This document shows, one piece after another, positions 44,429 to 55,848 of a DNA stretch of 64,000 bases. The translations under genes and the position numbers were made by a program. The notes under the pieces are model-generated. The model worked only from the letters and a program-made list of their open reading frames with translations. It searched no databases and had not been told where the DNA came from. The stretch comes from Astragalus membranaceus (Eukaryota; Streptophyta; Magnoliopsida; Fabales; Fabaceae), in contig CM076846.1 in the NCBI GenBank assembly GCA_039519185.1, positions 154,242,406 through 154,306,405 of the forward strand. Direction: 5' to 3'. Position 1 is the first letter of the stretch, and every line of letters starts with the position of its first letter.

Positions 44429-45576
44429 TGTAACACCCCCTCTCTACATAAGCTACTATTTACATGATTTAAAAAAAATCAGAGTGCGTAAAAACTCTTA
44501 GTGAGACCACCCGAGGGTGCCACATTTAAATACCATAGACAAAACTCCAAAATATTGGTTAAATAAAACTCCAACACAATTAATTAAAATAACTTCAGTA
44601 AATGATACACAGCACCAACAATGTCCGAGGACAAAATACTACAGCAGTGGAATTAGCAGCTTAACAGCTTAGTTCAGAATATAACGGAATTAACAAGCTA
44701 AACATTCCCCCCCGGCGCTACGTATCAGAGCCGACTCGACCATACTAGAAGAAGGATCTCTAGCCACCTTCAGTCACCGTCACCTGCAGGTTGCCGACAT
44801 ACGAGGCAACACGACGCAGTAGGGTGAGTCTCAATACATGGATAATAATAGATAAAACAAAAAACACAGTATAATAGGCACACCAGGGATACCATCAATT
44901 TAACTACACCGTCAATACAGTTACACCAAATGCAGTTACACCCAGAATACAGTTACACCATTAGTTCAAGAAGACGCAGTCAAACACAGGACGTGTATGC
45001 AATGCATGAAATGCAACCCAAAACTCCACTGGGCATATGCATGTGGATCCATCACCAAAATTGCCTTGAGGGCATTCACCAAACACCAAAACATTTTAGG
45101 AGACCGAGGCCTATTCACCATAAATGCATATGATGATGCGACACCATGACTATGCACCATGACACCAAAACACCACATGATGTATTTATATTGCTCACCA
45201 ATAATTTATATACTCACCAATCACCAAGATATATTCACCATTAATATGCATTTTATAAACATCACAATCACATTATTAGTAACAACGCATTTAAATCCAG
45301 AAGGGAACGTCACGCTTATAATTTAGGAGGAAACATCACCTTTAAGTTTGAGAAAACACACATTTAGAAGTGATTAACAACACATTTAAAATTTAAAAAA
45401 AGAAACACCACCTTTTCAATTGGGAAAACAACACATAATTTTCAAAGAAAACAGCAGCTCATGTTTCAATAACAAAACGTCATTTTCAAAGAAAACAGCA
45501 GCTTATATTTCATTAACAAAACAGCAACAGCACATAATTTAATTGGAAAACAGCAACATTTTGACAGCAAAAACAG
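44429..45576 (-). mobile_element. 5' LTR of the gag-only element, cut by the assembly gap
   Basis: It begins TGTAACACCCCC and follows the 3' LTR almost base for base until the N run. I count about eight substitutions over roughly 1.15 kb, so insertion was probably recent. The break lies in the AACAGCAACA tandem repeats. Confidence 0.85.
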
Positions 45577-46076
45577 NNNNNNNNNNNNNNNNNNNNNNNN
45601 NNNNNNNNNNNNNNNNNNNNNNNNNNNNNNNNNNNNNNNNNNNNNNNNNNNNNNNNNNNNNNNNNNNNNNNNNNNNNNNNNNNNNNNNNNNNNNNNNNNN
45701 NNNNNNNNNNNNNNNNNNNNNNNNNNNNNNNNNNNNNNNNNNNNNNNNNNNNNNNNNNNNNNNNNNNNNNNNNNNNNNNNNNNNNNNNNNNNNNNNNNNN
45801 NNNNNNNNNNNNNNNNNNNNNNNNNNNNNNNNNNNNNNNNNNNNNNNNNNNNNNNNNNNNNNNNNNNNNNNNNNNNNNNNNNNNNNNNNNNNNNNNNNNN
45901 NNNNNNNNNNNNNNNNNNNNNNNNNNNNNNNNNNNNNNNNNNNNNNNNNNNNNNNNNNNNNNNNNNNNNNNNNNNNNNNNNNNNNNNNNNNNNNNNNNNN
46001 NNNNNNNNNNNNNNNNNNNNNNNNNNNNNNNNNNNNNNNNNNNNNNNNNNNNNNNNNNNNNNNNNNNNNNNNNNNN
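45577..46076. other. Assembly gap (500 N)
   Basis: The run of exactly 500 N suggests a placeholder of unknown true length. It should hide the rest of the 5' LTR (about 1.2 kb by comparison with 40830-43195), so the real distance is probably larger. Confidence 0.95.
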
Positions 46077-46123
46077 AATACTTGCGACGATTTGGTACAC
46101 TTGCCAATCTCTCATCAAGTTTT

Positions 46124-48127
46124 TGGCATTAGAAGCTTCCCCCTCCTACCATAAAGTTGAAGTTATTGAAAAACTTCCCCCTCCTACCAATGAAAAAGGC
46201 ATTAGAAGCTTTTTAGGCCATGCTGGGTTTTATAGGAGGTTCATAAAAGATTTTTCAAAAATTGCTAAACCTCTTATTAATCTGCTTGTGAAGGACGTTC
46301 ACTTTATGTTCAATGAGGAATGTCTAAATGCTTTTAACACTCTGAAAGATAGATTGGTAACTGCCCCTGTTGTCACTGCTTCTGATTGGTCTCAACCTTT
46401 TGAAATTATGTGTGATGCAAATGACATTGCCGTGGGGGCAGTCTTAGGGAAAAGAAAGGATAAGTTGTTGCATGTGATTTACTATGCTAGTCTTGTCTTG
46501 AATCCTGCTCAACTTAATTATGCTAATATTGAAAAAGAACTTTTGGCTGTGGTTTATGCTTTTGATAAATTTCGTTCCTATTTATTAGGTTCGAAAGTTA
46601 TTGTTTACACCGATCATGCTGCATTGAGGTATTTGTTTGCTAAGCAAGAATCAAAGCCAAGATTACTTAGATGGATCCTATTGCTACAAGAATTTGATCT
46701 CGAGATTCGGGATAAGAAGGGTTCAGAAAATTCAGTGGCGGACCACCTCTCTCGCTTGGAGAAGGTGGATGAGAATGATGAGACAAGGCCTATTCAAGAC
46801 ACCTTTGTTGACGAACACATATTTTCTATTGTTAGCGTCCCAACAAAGAAAGAGGTTTGTTCAAGAAGCCAAATTCTATGTTTGGGATGGACCCTTTTTG
46901 TACAAAAGAGGAGTAGATGGTTTGTTGCGTCGGTGTGTGCCTGAAGAAGAGCAAGAAAACATCCTTTGGCATTGTCATGATTCAGATTATGGAGGACACT
47001 TTAGTGGGGACCGCACAGCTGCAAAAGTCCTCCAATCCGGGTTGTATTGGCCTTCATTGTTTAAAGATGCCTTTGCCTATGTGAAGAGGTGTGATCGTTG
47101 TCAAATAACGGGAAACATTTCAAAATGAAATGAGATGCCTCAAAATCCTGTTCTTGAAGTTGAAGTATTTGATGTGTGGGGGATTGACTTTATGGGACCA
47201 TTCCCGTCCTCATACTCTAAGTTGTACATCTTGGTTGCAGTTGATTATGTGTCAAAGTGGGTGGAAGCAATAGCCACTCAAACAAACGATGCACAAGTTG
47301 TAATGGGTTTCTTGAAGAAAAATATCTTTTCACGCTTTGGAGTGCCTAGAGCTTTGATTAGCGATGAAGAGACTCATTTCTGCAACAAGAAGATGGAGAC
47401 CATTTTGAAGAAATATAATGTGCATCACCGGATAGCTACTCCCTACCATCCACAAACTAGTGGGCAAGTGGAAGTTTCTAACCACAATCAAGCAAATCCT
47501 TGATAAGACTGTAAATGCGTCAAGAAAAGATTGGTCAATAAAGCTGGATGATGCACTATGGGCATACTGGACCGCTTTTAAGACTCCAATTGGTATGTCC
47601 CCTTACCAAATTGTGTATGGCAAAGCTTGTCATTTACCACTTGAATTGGAGCACAGAGCACTATGGGCCACGAAGTACTTGAACCCCTTTCTCATAGTGC
47701 TCTGTGCTCCAAGTACTTGAATTGGAGCACAGAGCACTATGGGCCACAGAAGTATTTGGCCAAAGCAGGCGAGTCTAGAATTCTTCAACTCCATGAGCTA
47801 GAAGAGTTTAGGACTTTTGCCTACGAAAATGCCAAAATCTACAAAGAAAAAAAAAAAAAATGGCATGATCAAAAAATCCAAAAGAAAGAATTCTGGGAAG
47901 GACAACTTGCTCTTCTATTCAACTCAAGGTTGAGATTGTTTCCCGGAAAGTTGAAGTCTCGATGGTCGGGTCCATTTGAAATCAAAAAAGTATTCCTTTA
48001 TGGTGCAATTGAATTGAAGGACCCATGTTCGGATAGGAGTTTCAAGGTGAATGGACAACGCCTCAAGCACTACTTTGGTGGTATACTTGAGCGCTCAAAA
48101 GAGTCCGTTAACTTGATCACCATTTGA
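46124..48127 (+). pseudogene. Athila-like pol: RT end, RNase H and integrase
   Basis: The frame opens in the RT thumb (GIRSFLGHAGFYRRFIKDFS). The RNase H core follows (FEIMCDANDIAVGAVLG, YTDHAALRYL). After a frameshift near 46855 come the integrase zinc region (HCHDSDYGGH, CDRCQ) and a TGA at about 47126. The catalytic core has Asp in VWGIDFMGPF, Asp in LISDEETHF and Glu in HPQTSGQVEV. Another frameshift (about 47490) and an inverted/direct duplication (47638-47750) break it before the C-terminal part, which ends at 48127. It is inactive, but the family is clear. Confidence 0.85.
47638..47750. repeat. Direct and inverted micro-duplication in integrase
   Basis: The segment starting TTGAATTGGAGCACAGAGCA occurs twice directly (from about 47641 and 47718). 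Between them lies an inverted copy of the same segment (about 47693-47717, CATAGTGCTCTGTGCTCC). It has the shape of a template-switch event. Confidence 0.85.
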
Positions 48128-49329
48128 AGGACCACCCAACCGTCAAGCTAGTGACGTTAAAGAAGCGCTTTTTGAGAGGCAACCCAACGTCTTTACCCTC
48201 ATCTTATTTCCTTTATTTTATTTGATTTCAGCAAATTTTTTTCTTTGTTATTGTTGTTTTGATTGGTATCTGTTGGCTTTAGAAAAAGAAATTTTGCAAA
48301 CTTCATTTCTGCATGAAAATGCATCAGCAGTGCTCATATGGGCTTGGGCGCTTTTCAATCCGTTTGGGGCGCTTTTCACATCTGATTGTGATACATTTCT
48401 GTCCAATTAAGCGCTTGAGCGCTTGTTTGTGCGTGTGAAGCGCACGAGATTAAATTGTTTCTGTCCCATTAAGCGCTTGAGCCCCTTTCTCTTGCGTTTG
48501 AAGCGCATACAAGCACCTGAGAAACAAAAAGAAAAGAATTACGAACACACACACCCCAAGTTTCGATCCTTTTCTCTCTCGCGTTAACGCACCACCACCA
48601 CGCCTAGCTCTCTTGCGCCGTTCACCACCGCACACCACCGTACTATTTCGTGGTTGTTCTGCTCGTATCTCCTTCTCCAAGTCTTCGCGTCCAACAACGC
48701 TTCTTAGGCACATCACTTTACTTGCTTTCGCATCGTCTCCTTTCAAAAGCAAGTGAGTTCCAATTTTAACTATTTTTTTCCTTCTTCTGCGTGTTATTGA
48801 AATTGCTCTCTGAATGCTGCTGCTGGTTTTGTGTTATTCCTCTTCTGAAATAAAAATTGGTATTTTTCACCCCCCTCTATAGAAGGTTGCTCTGTTCTTC
48901 TTTCAGTTTGCACACCAACTGTTTGTAAAAATGCCCAAACCAAGTGCAGATTTTTCTTTTCAAAAGTTGGAAATGCAAACTGAGATTTTGTGAGCTTGAA
49001 TTTGGATTAAACTGTTTCCATAGTTGATTGTGTTGGATGCTATTTGTAAATCCCATGAGCTTGTTACTAATTTTGTCATTGAGGAACATGAGTGGGGTGA
49101 GATTGATTTTTTTTTCTTTCTCTAAAGGTATGCTCAACTGAATTGTTTTGGTTAAGTTTGCTCTATGTTTTGTGTTCGGTTGAGTTTACCTATTATGAGT
49201 ATTCGGTGTTGACCTAGCCTAACCTTACCAAATCTTCATTTGATTTTGTTCATCACTATGCTAACTTGTTAATGTCATGATTGTGGCATACATCGTGCTC
49301 TGTTTTCTGGTCTATGTTCACAGGTACAT
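48128..49329. other. Athila-like element 3' spacer
   Basis: Non-coding spacer between pol and the accessory ORF. It starts with the GAGGCAACCCAAC motif usual downstream of Athila-type pol. Copies of AAGCGCTTGAGCGCTTG / TTGGGGCGCTTTT motifs at 48340-48510 also occur in the 3' LTR. No other gene seen. Confidence 0.5.
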
Positions 49330-49924
49330 ATGGCTCCACCAGCAAAGAAGAAGAAAATCTCTCCAAATGCCACCACAAGTGAAAGTTCTCGTGGAATTAA
49401 TAAGTCCCGATCATCTTTCCACGAGACACGCTTTAAGGAGTTGATTTCCGGGAAAAAATTGTCTCGGAAAAGGCATTTATTTTGGAAGGTGACCAATTTG
49501 TGGAGATTCAAGAGATGATTGCAAGGAGGGGTTGGGGCAAGTTGGTATCCTTTCCTAAGCCAGTTAGCACATTGTTGGTGAAAGAATTTTTTGCTAAAGC
49601 TTGTGAGGAGAATGAAGCTGAGGAAGAAACGGATGAAGAAGAGGAAGATGATGATCAAAATGAAGACCAAAAATTCATCAGTTATGTCAGGGGAAAGCAG
49701 GTTGTCTATGATCTCAAAACTCTAAATGAGTTGTTTGGTTTGGAAAACTTCCCCGATTGTGATTTTGCTGTTAGAGAAAAAGCAGATGCAGAGACAGACT
49801 ATGATGATATTCTACGCACCTTATGCATTGCTGGAGCTGATTGGGTGAGCGAAAAAACTGAAAAATTTAGGAAGTTGCGCACCGTTGATCTCAATTCTGA
49901 GGCAAAAGGTTGGTCCACATTTTA
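49330..49924 (+). pseudogene. Accessory ORF, N-terminal half (plant transposon protein domain)
   Basis: The frame starts at an ATG at 49330 with a basic KKKK nuclear-type segment and shifts near 49485. It then shows a domain common in accessory ORFs of plant Ty3/gypsy elements: MIARRGWGKLVSFP, LVKEFFAKA, an acidic insert, FISYVRGKQVVYDLKTLNELF and DYDDILRTLCIAGADW. It ends GWSTF at a TAG (49923), where the sequence switches to unrelated DNA. The function of this domain is unknown to me. Confidence 0.7.
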
Positions 49925-50590
49925 GGGTAGGCATTTTAAGGCTCTAGCTGTCAAGAAAAGGAAAGTCCTCAATCATGTATGTGTGCAAATGCAATGCAAA
50001 AGCAATCAAGAACGAAGTCAAGTTCTGAAGAATCTTGAAAAGTGACGAAGCACTCAAGAATAATGATTCTGTTTAGGCTCAATACTCACAGGTTTGGGTT
50101 AGTGAGGAAGGGTTTGTTACACCCAGATTCACGAGATTCAGGTTACAAGGAGTTGCTTACACTAACAGAAGAATCATCACAGAATTGCAGCTCATTGATC
50201 AAGAAATTAATGCACAAATTCAGTGTCAAGTTCATAAAAAGATTTTCAGAATGAAGTTTGAAGTGCACATCAACACAAGTTCAACACACCCATCATCATG
50301 ACTATCATCAAAAGTTTAGCTAATCTGCCCCCTAGACAACAAATATATGCAAAAAAAAAACAATAGAAAGGGGGAAACTTCTCCGGAGAAACAGCATTAT
50401 GAACATGCATGGAGAGTTCAAGTGAGCTGTACAAGCAACACAGCCAGCAAAACCGATTAGTCATTAGTGCCAAAATACTACAAGCAGTCTAATAGAAAGG
50501 AAAACGGAAATTAAAACCAACATAATATGAGAAAAAGAACACAAAGAACCATGCCAAAAAGAGAGTTCATCCACATGAGATTCAACACAA
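49925..50590. other. Sequence between the two halves of the accessory ORF
   Basis: I see no reading frame of the accessory protein in 49925-50270. The part from about 50270 on probably belongs to the inverted segment as its 3' flank. Confidence 0.4.
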
Positions 50591-50627
50591 AAGGGTCCTA
50601 GATGACTCAAACATACTCCCACCAAGC

Positions 50628-51418
50628 TCATGACGAAAGGGGATCACCGGGATCCTCCACTCCAGCTCTAACTCCACTCTCGCCTCTTTGTGGTTGTTGG
50701 CTTTTATTTTCATCTTCCATCAAAATTTGTAGAATTGCCATCATCTTGGTCTGGTTCTCCATCATCACATTCTGGTTCAACATCATCTCATTCAATACAA
50801 TTTCCATCCTTTGAACTCTCTCCTCCAACGAATGTTCCTGGAGAGGCTCTTGGTGAACTTCCGGAGGGGGGTTGCAGCAGGGGAAACTCTTGGAGGTTCA
50901 AGCAATGGTGGAGGAAGTAAAGGGGACCCCACAGAGTGTTTTTTTATCCAAACCGAAGTGATGGGACGAGCTGGATTTACCATTGGTTCGGTCTCCTTTG
51001 CTTTCACCCTCACCCTCTCACATAACAAACCAATTAGAGCAGGATGATTTAAGTAGCCATTTGACTTGCTGTTTTTAGCTGTTTTATGAAGATGGCGAGC
51101 CAAGAGCCCGACCTACATTTATATTCTCGCCCTTCAAAATGGAGACTAAAAGCTTTGCTCTTGTTTCATTCACCTTAGAAACATTTGAGCATGGAAGAAG
51201 TGTGTGAAGCACAAATGTGGACCAACCTTTTGCCTCCGAATTGAGATCAGCGGTGCGCAACTTCCTAAGTTTTTCAGTTTTTCCGCTCACCCAATCAGCT
51301 CCAGCAATGCATAAGGTGCGGAGAATATCATCATAGTCTGTCTCTGCATCTGCTTTTTCTCTAACAGCAAAATCACAATCGGGGAAGTTTTCCAAACCAA
51401 ACAACTCATTTACAGTTT
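50628..51418 (-). pseudogene. Accessory ORF, inverted C-terminal half
   Basis: On the minus strand, 51415-51216 repeats the last 200 bp of the plus-strand half (49722-49921). It then continues into the expected C-terminus (VLHTLLPCSNVSKVNETRA, GYLNHPALIGLLCE). It ends in a Met-rich coiled coil (MEIVLNEMMLNQNVMMENQ) and a stop at 50628. Frameshifts occur near 51090 and 50830. The two halves together cover one ORF but lie on opposite strands. Confidence 0.75.
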
Positions 51419-52110
51419 TGGGAAAAGAAAATAAAAACAAATGTCAAAAAAAGAAAAAAAGAAAAGAAAAAAAAAGCACAACAAATATTTAGAAAATATA
51501 ACAAGGACAATTTTTCCTTGGGGGCAAATTATTTTAAAGAAGTTTGGTGAGTGAGGATATGATCTAGAGTGAAGAAGGACAATTTTTCCTTATGGACAAT
51601 TCTTTTGAAGAGGTTTGGTGAGTGGGGTTAGGATCTAGAGTAAAGAATGCATTTCTCAATTCCAATCAAGAAAGTCTAGATTCCAAAAATTATCCACCCT
51701 AACCTAAGCCCCATTACAACATTCATAAAGTCCTCATGATATGTGTGGTATTTGTGTGTGATTGTTTTTCTCAGAAATTTGTCAAGCCTATGGTAAATGA
51801 TTGCAAGTGATGTGGATTGAGTGTAAATTATACCCTGAAACACTTGAGTGTGAGAGAAACACATTGTGTAGAGAATAAAAGTGAGGATTTGTATGTTACC
51901 TCTAGTGGATCAAAAATTTGGGTTACTTTGAGTTACTTTTATTTGGTAGCATGACTTCAAAGAATTAGTGAATTGGTCATGAATTGATTGTTGCAAAGTC
52001 GGTAGATTGTTCAAAGTGTTGTGAAAGTTGAATGGAGTTTTAAGAAAAAATTTGTGGTGTGCAGCTCTCCTTTTGATTAAATTGGTTAATTGCTTGAGGG
52101 CAAGCAAAAC
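51419..52110. other. Pre-LTR spacer of the Athila-like element
   Basis: A direct repeat of about 70 bp (GGACAATTTTTCCTT ... TTTGGTGAGTG) occurs at about 51507-51570 and 51577-51640. No gene seen. Confidence 0.5.
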
Positions 52111-52124
52111 TTTAAGTTTGGGGT
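52111..52124 (+). promoter_or_regulatory. Polypurine-type tract before the 3' LTR
   Basis: TTTAAGTTTGGGGT precedes the LTR start. This form is usual for Athila-type legume elements. Confidence 0.55.
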
Positions 52125-53577
52125 TGTGATAAGTCTGCATTGCATACAGTTTTGTTGGTCCAAAACTAAATGTTTTTATATTGAATTTGAGAAATTATAT
52201 TGATCTTGGACCACAAATTGCCACATTTGACATAACCATGATTTTCAAGTGCAAATTGATGTTTTGGATCATGTTAAAGCATGAAAGAATGAGTTGAGTT
52301 GCTAAGAGTTCTACCGTGCGCCCAAGGATGCGTCTGTCGAGTATTTGGAGCGCCTACTATTTCAAAGATCTGCTACAAAGCGCCTATGCGCTTCTGCATG
52401 CATTTGGGGCGCTTCTGCATCTGTTGATTCTGTCTGCCATGCGCCCAAGCGCTTCTTCATGAGTTTGGGGCGCTTTTGTATCTGTTGCTTCTGTCTGCCA
52501 TGCGCCCCAGCGCTTCTGCATGCGTTTGGGGCGCTTTTACATCTGATGCTGCTGTTTGTCATGCGCCCAAGCGCTTCTGTCATGCGTTTGGGGCGCTTTC
52601 TTATCTACTGTTTCTGTCTGCCATGCGCCCAAGCGCTTCTGTCGAGTGCTTGGGAGCTTTTTCTCTGCGATTTGGTTTTAAGTTGCGATTTTCATCCAAC
52701 TTGAGGATTTTTTGCCATATTCTTAACCTAGTTTTGAGAAAAAGGGCAGGAGCTGCGACCTAGGATCATCACCCTTCATCGCCATTGAAGATTCAAGGCT
52801 TGGGAACAAGATTTTGGAGCACCAATGTGGTCACTCTATCTTTCAAGTTCCATTTTATGTTTGATTTCTTCTCCTTTTATGTCTAGCTAAATACCCTTTT
52901 GGTTAGGGATGAATGAATATTGATGAAACACTATTATAGTTGAATTTGATCTATTTAAATGTTATATTCCCTCTTCCTTTGTGTATTTAACTTTTGTTCT
53001 TAATGCTTTTTATGAATTGATCATCCATAAAATGATGTATGGTTCATGTATGAAATGGAAGTTTTGTGCTTGAATGCTTAAGATTGAGCACCTTCAATTC
53101 TTAGTCTAGGAATAGTCTTGGAGTTGTTGTATCTTGAAAACCTTTGATTGTAATGCTTGTTCTCAATTAGAATCACCTAAGGAATTAGGGTTTTCATTTG
53201 TTTACAAAGGATTGGTTGCCTAAGGAATTAGGAATTGATTAATGTTGTGGGTTTGATAACAAAGGTAAAGAGGGAGTAAATTTCTATAACAAATCATTTT
53301 GCAATAGTGCGGAATCAATAGGAGTTCATCCCTAACTTCTTTTATATATCATCAAGTAAATTTCAAAAGCGTTTTTCGGTTTATTTTCTAAAAACCACAA
53401 AAACATTTAATTGTTATTCTTTATATCATTGTCAACACAACTAAATTCAGTCTCTTGTTCAATTTAGTAACTAGACCTTTAAATTGATAAGTACGTGCAA
53501 TCCTTGAGTTCGACATCCGGTTCTTACCGGTTTATTAATACTTGCGACGATTTGGTACACTTGCCAATCTCTCATGA
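52125..53577 (+). mobile_element. 3' LTR of the Athila-like element
   Basis: It begins TGTGATAAGTCTGC after the polypurine tract and ends ACTTGCCAATCTCTCATGA, matching the 5' LTR tail at 46077-46117. It is about 1.45 kb long. Four degenerate units of about 60 bp (GCGCCCAAGCGCTTCTG ... TTTGGGGCGCTTT) fill 52340-52640. Confidence 0.75.
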
Positions 53578-53983
53578 GACAACTAACCTATACCTGAATT
53601 TATTTAACCATAAATCACTTTTACATTCAACTCACTTTTAAATAAAATAATTTTACAAAATCAATCCATTCAAAATCAACATGCGTCCATCCACCCAAAC
53701 ACACATCCATTATCTATTAGTTTTTGCCTTTTTCTTTGTTTTCCATTGTCTTGTACACCCCAAACGCGTGTAAGTGAAACTATGACGTCTATATATTCAT
53801 GGAAATAATATAGAAATAGAATGATTAATATAAATCTAAAAACTCGATAATGACATAAACATAATTTCTCACCTACTTATTTACTCTTCAAAATACAACA
53901 TAACTAATAAAAGTTATTCAAAGACCAAAGACTAAATAACAAAAACAGTTAAGTTTACGAGGTTCAAAAGCAAAAATATTCAA
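53578..53983. other. Intergenic / 3' flank of the GRAS gene
   Basis: AT-rich sequence. It should contain the 3' UTR of the minus-strand GRAS gene next to 53984. No other feature supported. Confidence 0.4.
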
Positions 53984-55369
53984 TTAAGCAGGCAACCAAG
54001 CAGAAGCAAAGACAACATTATGCCCTTTCCATGTTAACACAATATGTTCATCTTCCTTCTTCAATCCCCACCCAACAGCATGTTCATCCAGCATACCCTT
54101 CACCTCAGCAATAGAGTCCTCACTAAAGTTAACCCCTTGAAAATTTGCATTCACCATTCGCTGTTCCCATTTACTTATAGGCTCAAGCCTCTCAACTCTT
54201 TGAACCCCTTCATGTGCTATTACATTCTCAATCTTCCAACAAATATCTGCTTCATACCATTGTCTTTGTTTACTCCCACGTGGAAGAAAAGTATCCACCG
54301 TATCATAAGGTATCCATAGATAATTAAATGCAGACCTTAATCTACAAACCAAGTTATTTGATGTTAAATCTGCATCTTCATCTACTAAAAGAACAAGTGT
54401 TGGGTCTAAACCCCGCAAAGCCTTGAGGAACAAAGAGCGCATAGACATAGTAGAACTCGAACTAGAACTAGAAGTAGTACTAGTATCATAAACATAAGAG
54501 GTTGAATCTGTTTCAGAAATTGGAGATAGGGTTTCATCACTGATATAATGAAGCATCATGTGACAATTTATAACCAAAGCTTCATTAGTATAAACCAAAC
54601 GTTGCACTCTAAGATGTTCAATCAAAGAAGCAAAACCATTTATATAACTTGAAGAAACAACTCTAAATTCCATGTTAACGTTTCTTGACCGAGCAAAATT
54701 AACCAACTTAGTACCCAACTCATGATAAGAAAGATCAAGCATAGGTGGAGGAGGTGAAAGCGAGAGTTCTCTACAGTTAGAATCAGCTACAGTGAGTTTA
54801 ATAAGAGGAGGAACATCATGTCGACTAGCAATAGCATCAATAAGTGTAGGAATTTGCATGCAATGTGTAGAACTTAAATCTACTATATGAATAACTGAGA
54901 ATCCTTCAGTAGCTTCAAGAATAGTTGCATTAGCTGCTGTGAAACCGAAACGATGCCAAGGTGTTAAGTCAACGAAGTTTGCTAGTTCAATGATTGAGAA
55001 TCTATGTGTCTCAATATTGAGGTTGTTGTTATAGTTATTATCTACTAAGGTTCCAGTTTTTGCGGCACGAGTGGTGAGGGCTTTAAGGAAACTATAAGCT
55101 AAGCGTTGATTGGAATCACCATCTGGAAGGGCTATATTGTTAAGAACCCAAAGGATTTGTTGAGCTAGAGTTACATCGTTGGTTTCTATAGCGTTTGCGC
55201 AATGAACAAGTAACTGTTCCATGCAATTTGTGTCGCCAAAGTTGGTTAAATTCTTTGATGTAGGGAAACCTGTTGGCCATGGTTTGGTTTGATTTTTGTT
55301 AATCATGGAAGTGTTTGAGAAAGGTTTGATTTGGTGCAAAGGAGGTAGTGAGTGTGTGAATTGCATCAT
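53984..55369 (-). CDS. SCL32: GRAS regulator, SCARECROW-like 32 type
   Basis: An intact single-exon gene of 461 residues, with two consecutive ATG codons at the start. The N-terminus is short and ends in the family signature PWPTGFPTSKNL. Leucine heptad region I starts at about residue 50 (MEQLLVHCANAIETNDVTLA). The VHIID-equivalent is IHIVD (160-164) followed by LSSTHCMQIPTLIDA, typical of the SCL32 branch. PFYRE-type and SAW motifs follow, ending WKGHNVVFASAWLPA. A low-complexity Ser/Thr run (about residues 293-306) is an insertion. GRAS proteins act in the nucleus as transcriptional regulators. The specific role of SCL32 is little known. No disabling change is seen. Confidence 0.9.
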   Translation of the reverse strand: MMQFTHSLPPLHQIKPFSNTSMINKNQTKPWPTGFPTSKNLTNFGDTNCMEQLLVHCANAIETNDVTLAQQILWVLNNIALPDGDSNQRLAYSFLKALTTRAAKTGTLVDNNYNNNLNIETHRFSIIELANFVDLTPWHRFGFTAANATILEATEGFSVIHIVDLSSTHCMQIPTLIDAIASRHDVPPLIKLTVADSNCRELSLSPPPPMLDLSYHELGTKLVNFARSRNVNMEFRVVSSSYINGFASLIEHLRVQRLVYTNEALVINCHMMLHYISDETLSPISETDSTSYVYDTSTTSSSSSSSTMSMRSLFLKALRGLDPTLVLLVDEDADLTSNNLVCRLRSAFNYLWIPYDTVDTFLPRGSKQRQWYEADICWKIENVIAHEGVQRVERLEPISKWEQRMVNANFQGVNFSEDSIAEVKGMLDEHAVGWGLKKEDEHIVLTWKGHNVVFASAWLPA

Positions 55370-55848
55370 GAGGGGGTGTAGAAAGAGAAATAAGGGGTGG
55401 GGGAGAATTAAGAAGAAAAAATCAAAGAAGAGGAGAGAAAAAGAGAAAGTGACCTGACTAGTAGTGGAGAGAAGATACCTTTGTCATTGGGAAAAGATCC
55501 AATTTGTGGGTGAAAATTTGCAGGAGAATTCTGTAAACGAATCAAGGGAAAAAAAGGACGTTTCAGCTTTTTAGTGGGGGGAAGAAAATCAGAAAATATT
55601 ATCGTTCTTCCCAAAAGAGACTAATCAGTAGAGAGGGAGGGGGGGAAAGGGAAACTCTTATCCCAAGAAACAACATATTTGAAGTCAAATTCGGCAAAAG
55701 AGACCGTTCTTAAAAAAGCTTACAAAACAGCCAAAGGCAAAAGGAGTTGTTCATATGAATATCATCACTAGAGGTTTTTTTTCTGATTTAGCTTTCGTTA
55801 GAAAAGAGAAGGAATGAGAGAGATGGGTGTAGTAGCTATAAATAATAC

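Larger units (their letters stand above)
46077..53577 (+). mobile_element. Athila-like Ty3/gypsy element, internally deleted and rearranged
   Basis: The last 46 bp of the 5' LTR plus the start of a TTTTTGGC PBS (46077-46123) are fused directly to late pol, so gag, protease and most of RT are deleted. Next come broken RNase H/integrase, a long 3' region with an accessory ORF, a polypurine tract and a full 3' LTR. The tail of that LTR (53538-53577) repeats 46077-46115. The deletion junction carries GGC microhomology (TTTTTGGC and AAAAAGGC). Confidence 0.8.

Noticed and set aside
45466..46154. Several long frames crossing the N run
   Set aside because: They consist mostly of undefined residues and are artefacts of the assembly gap.
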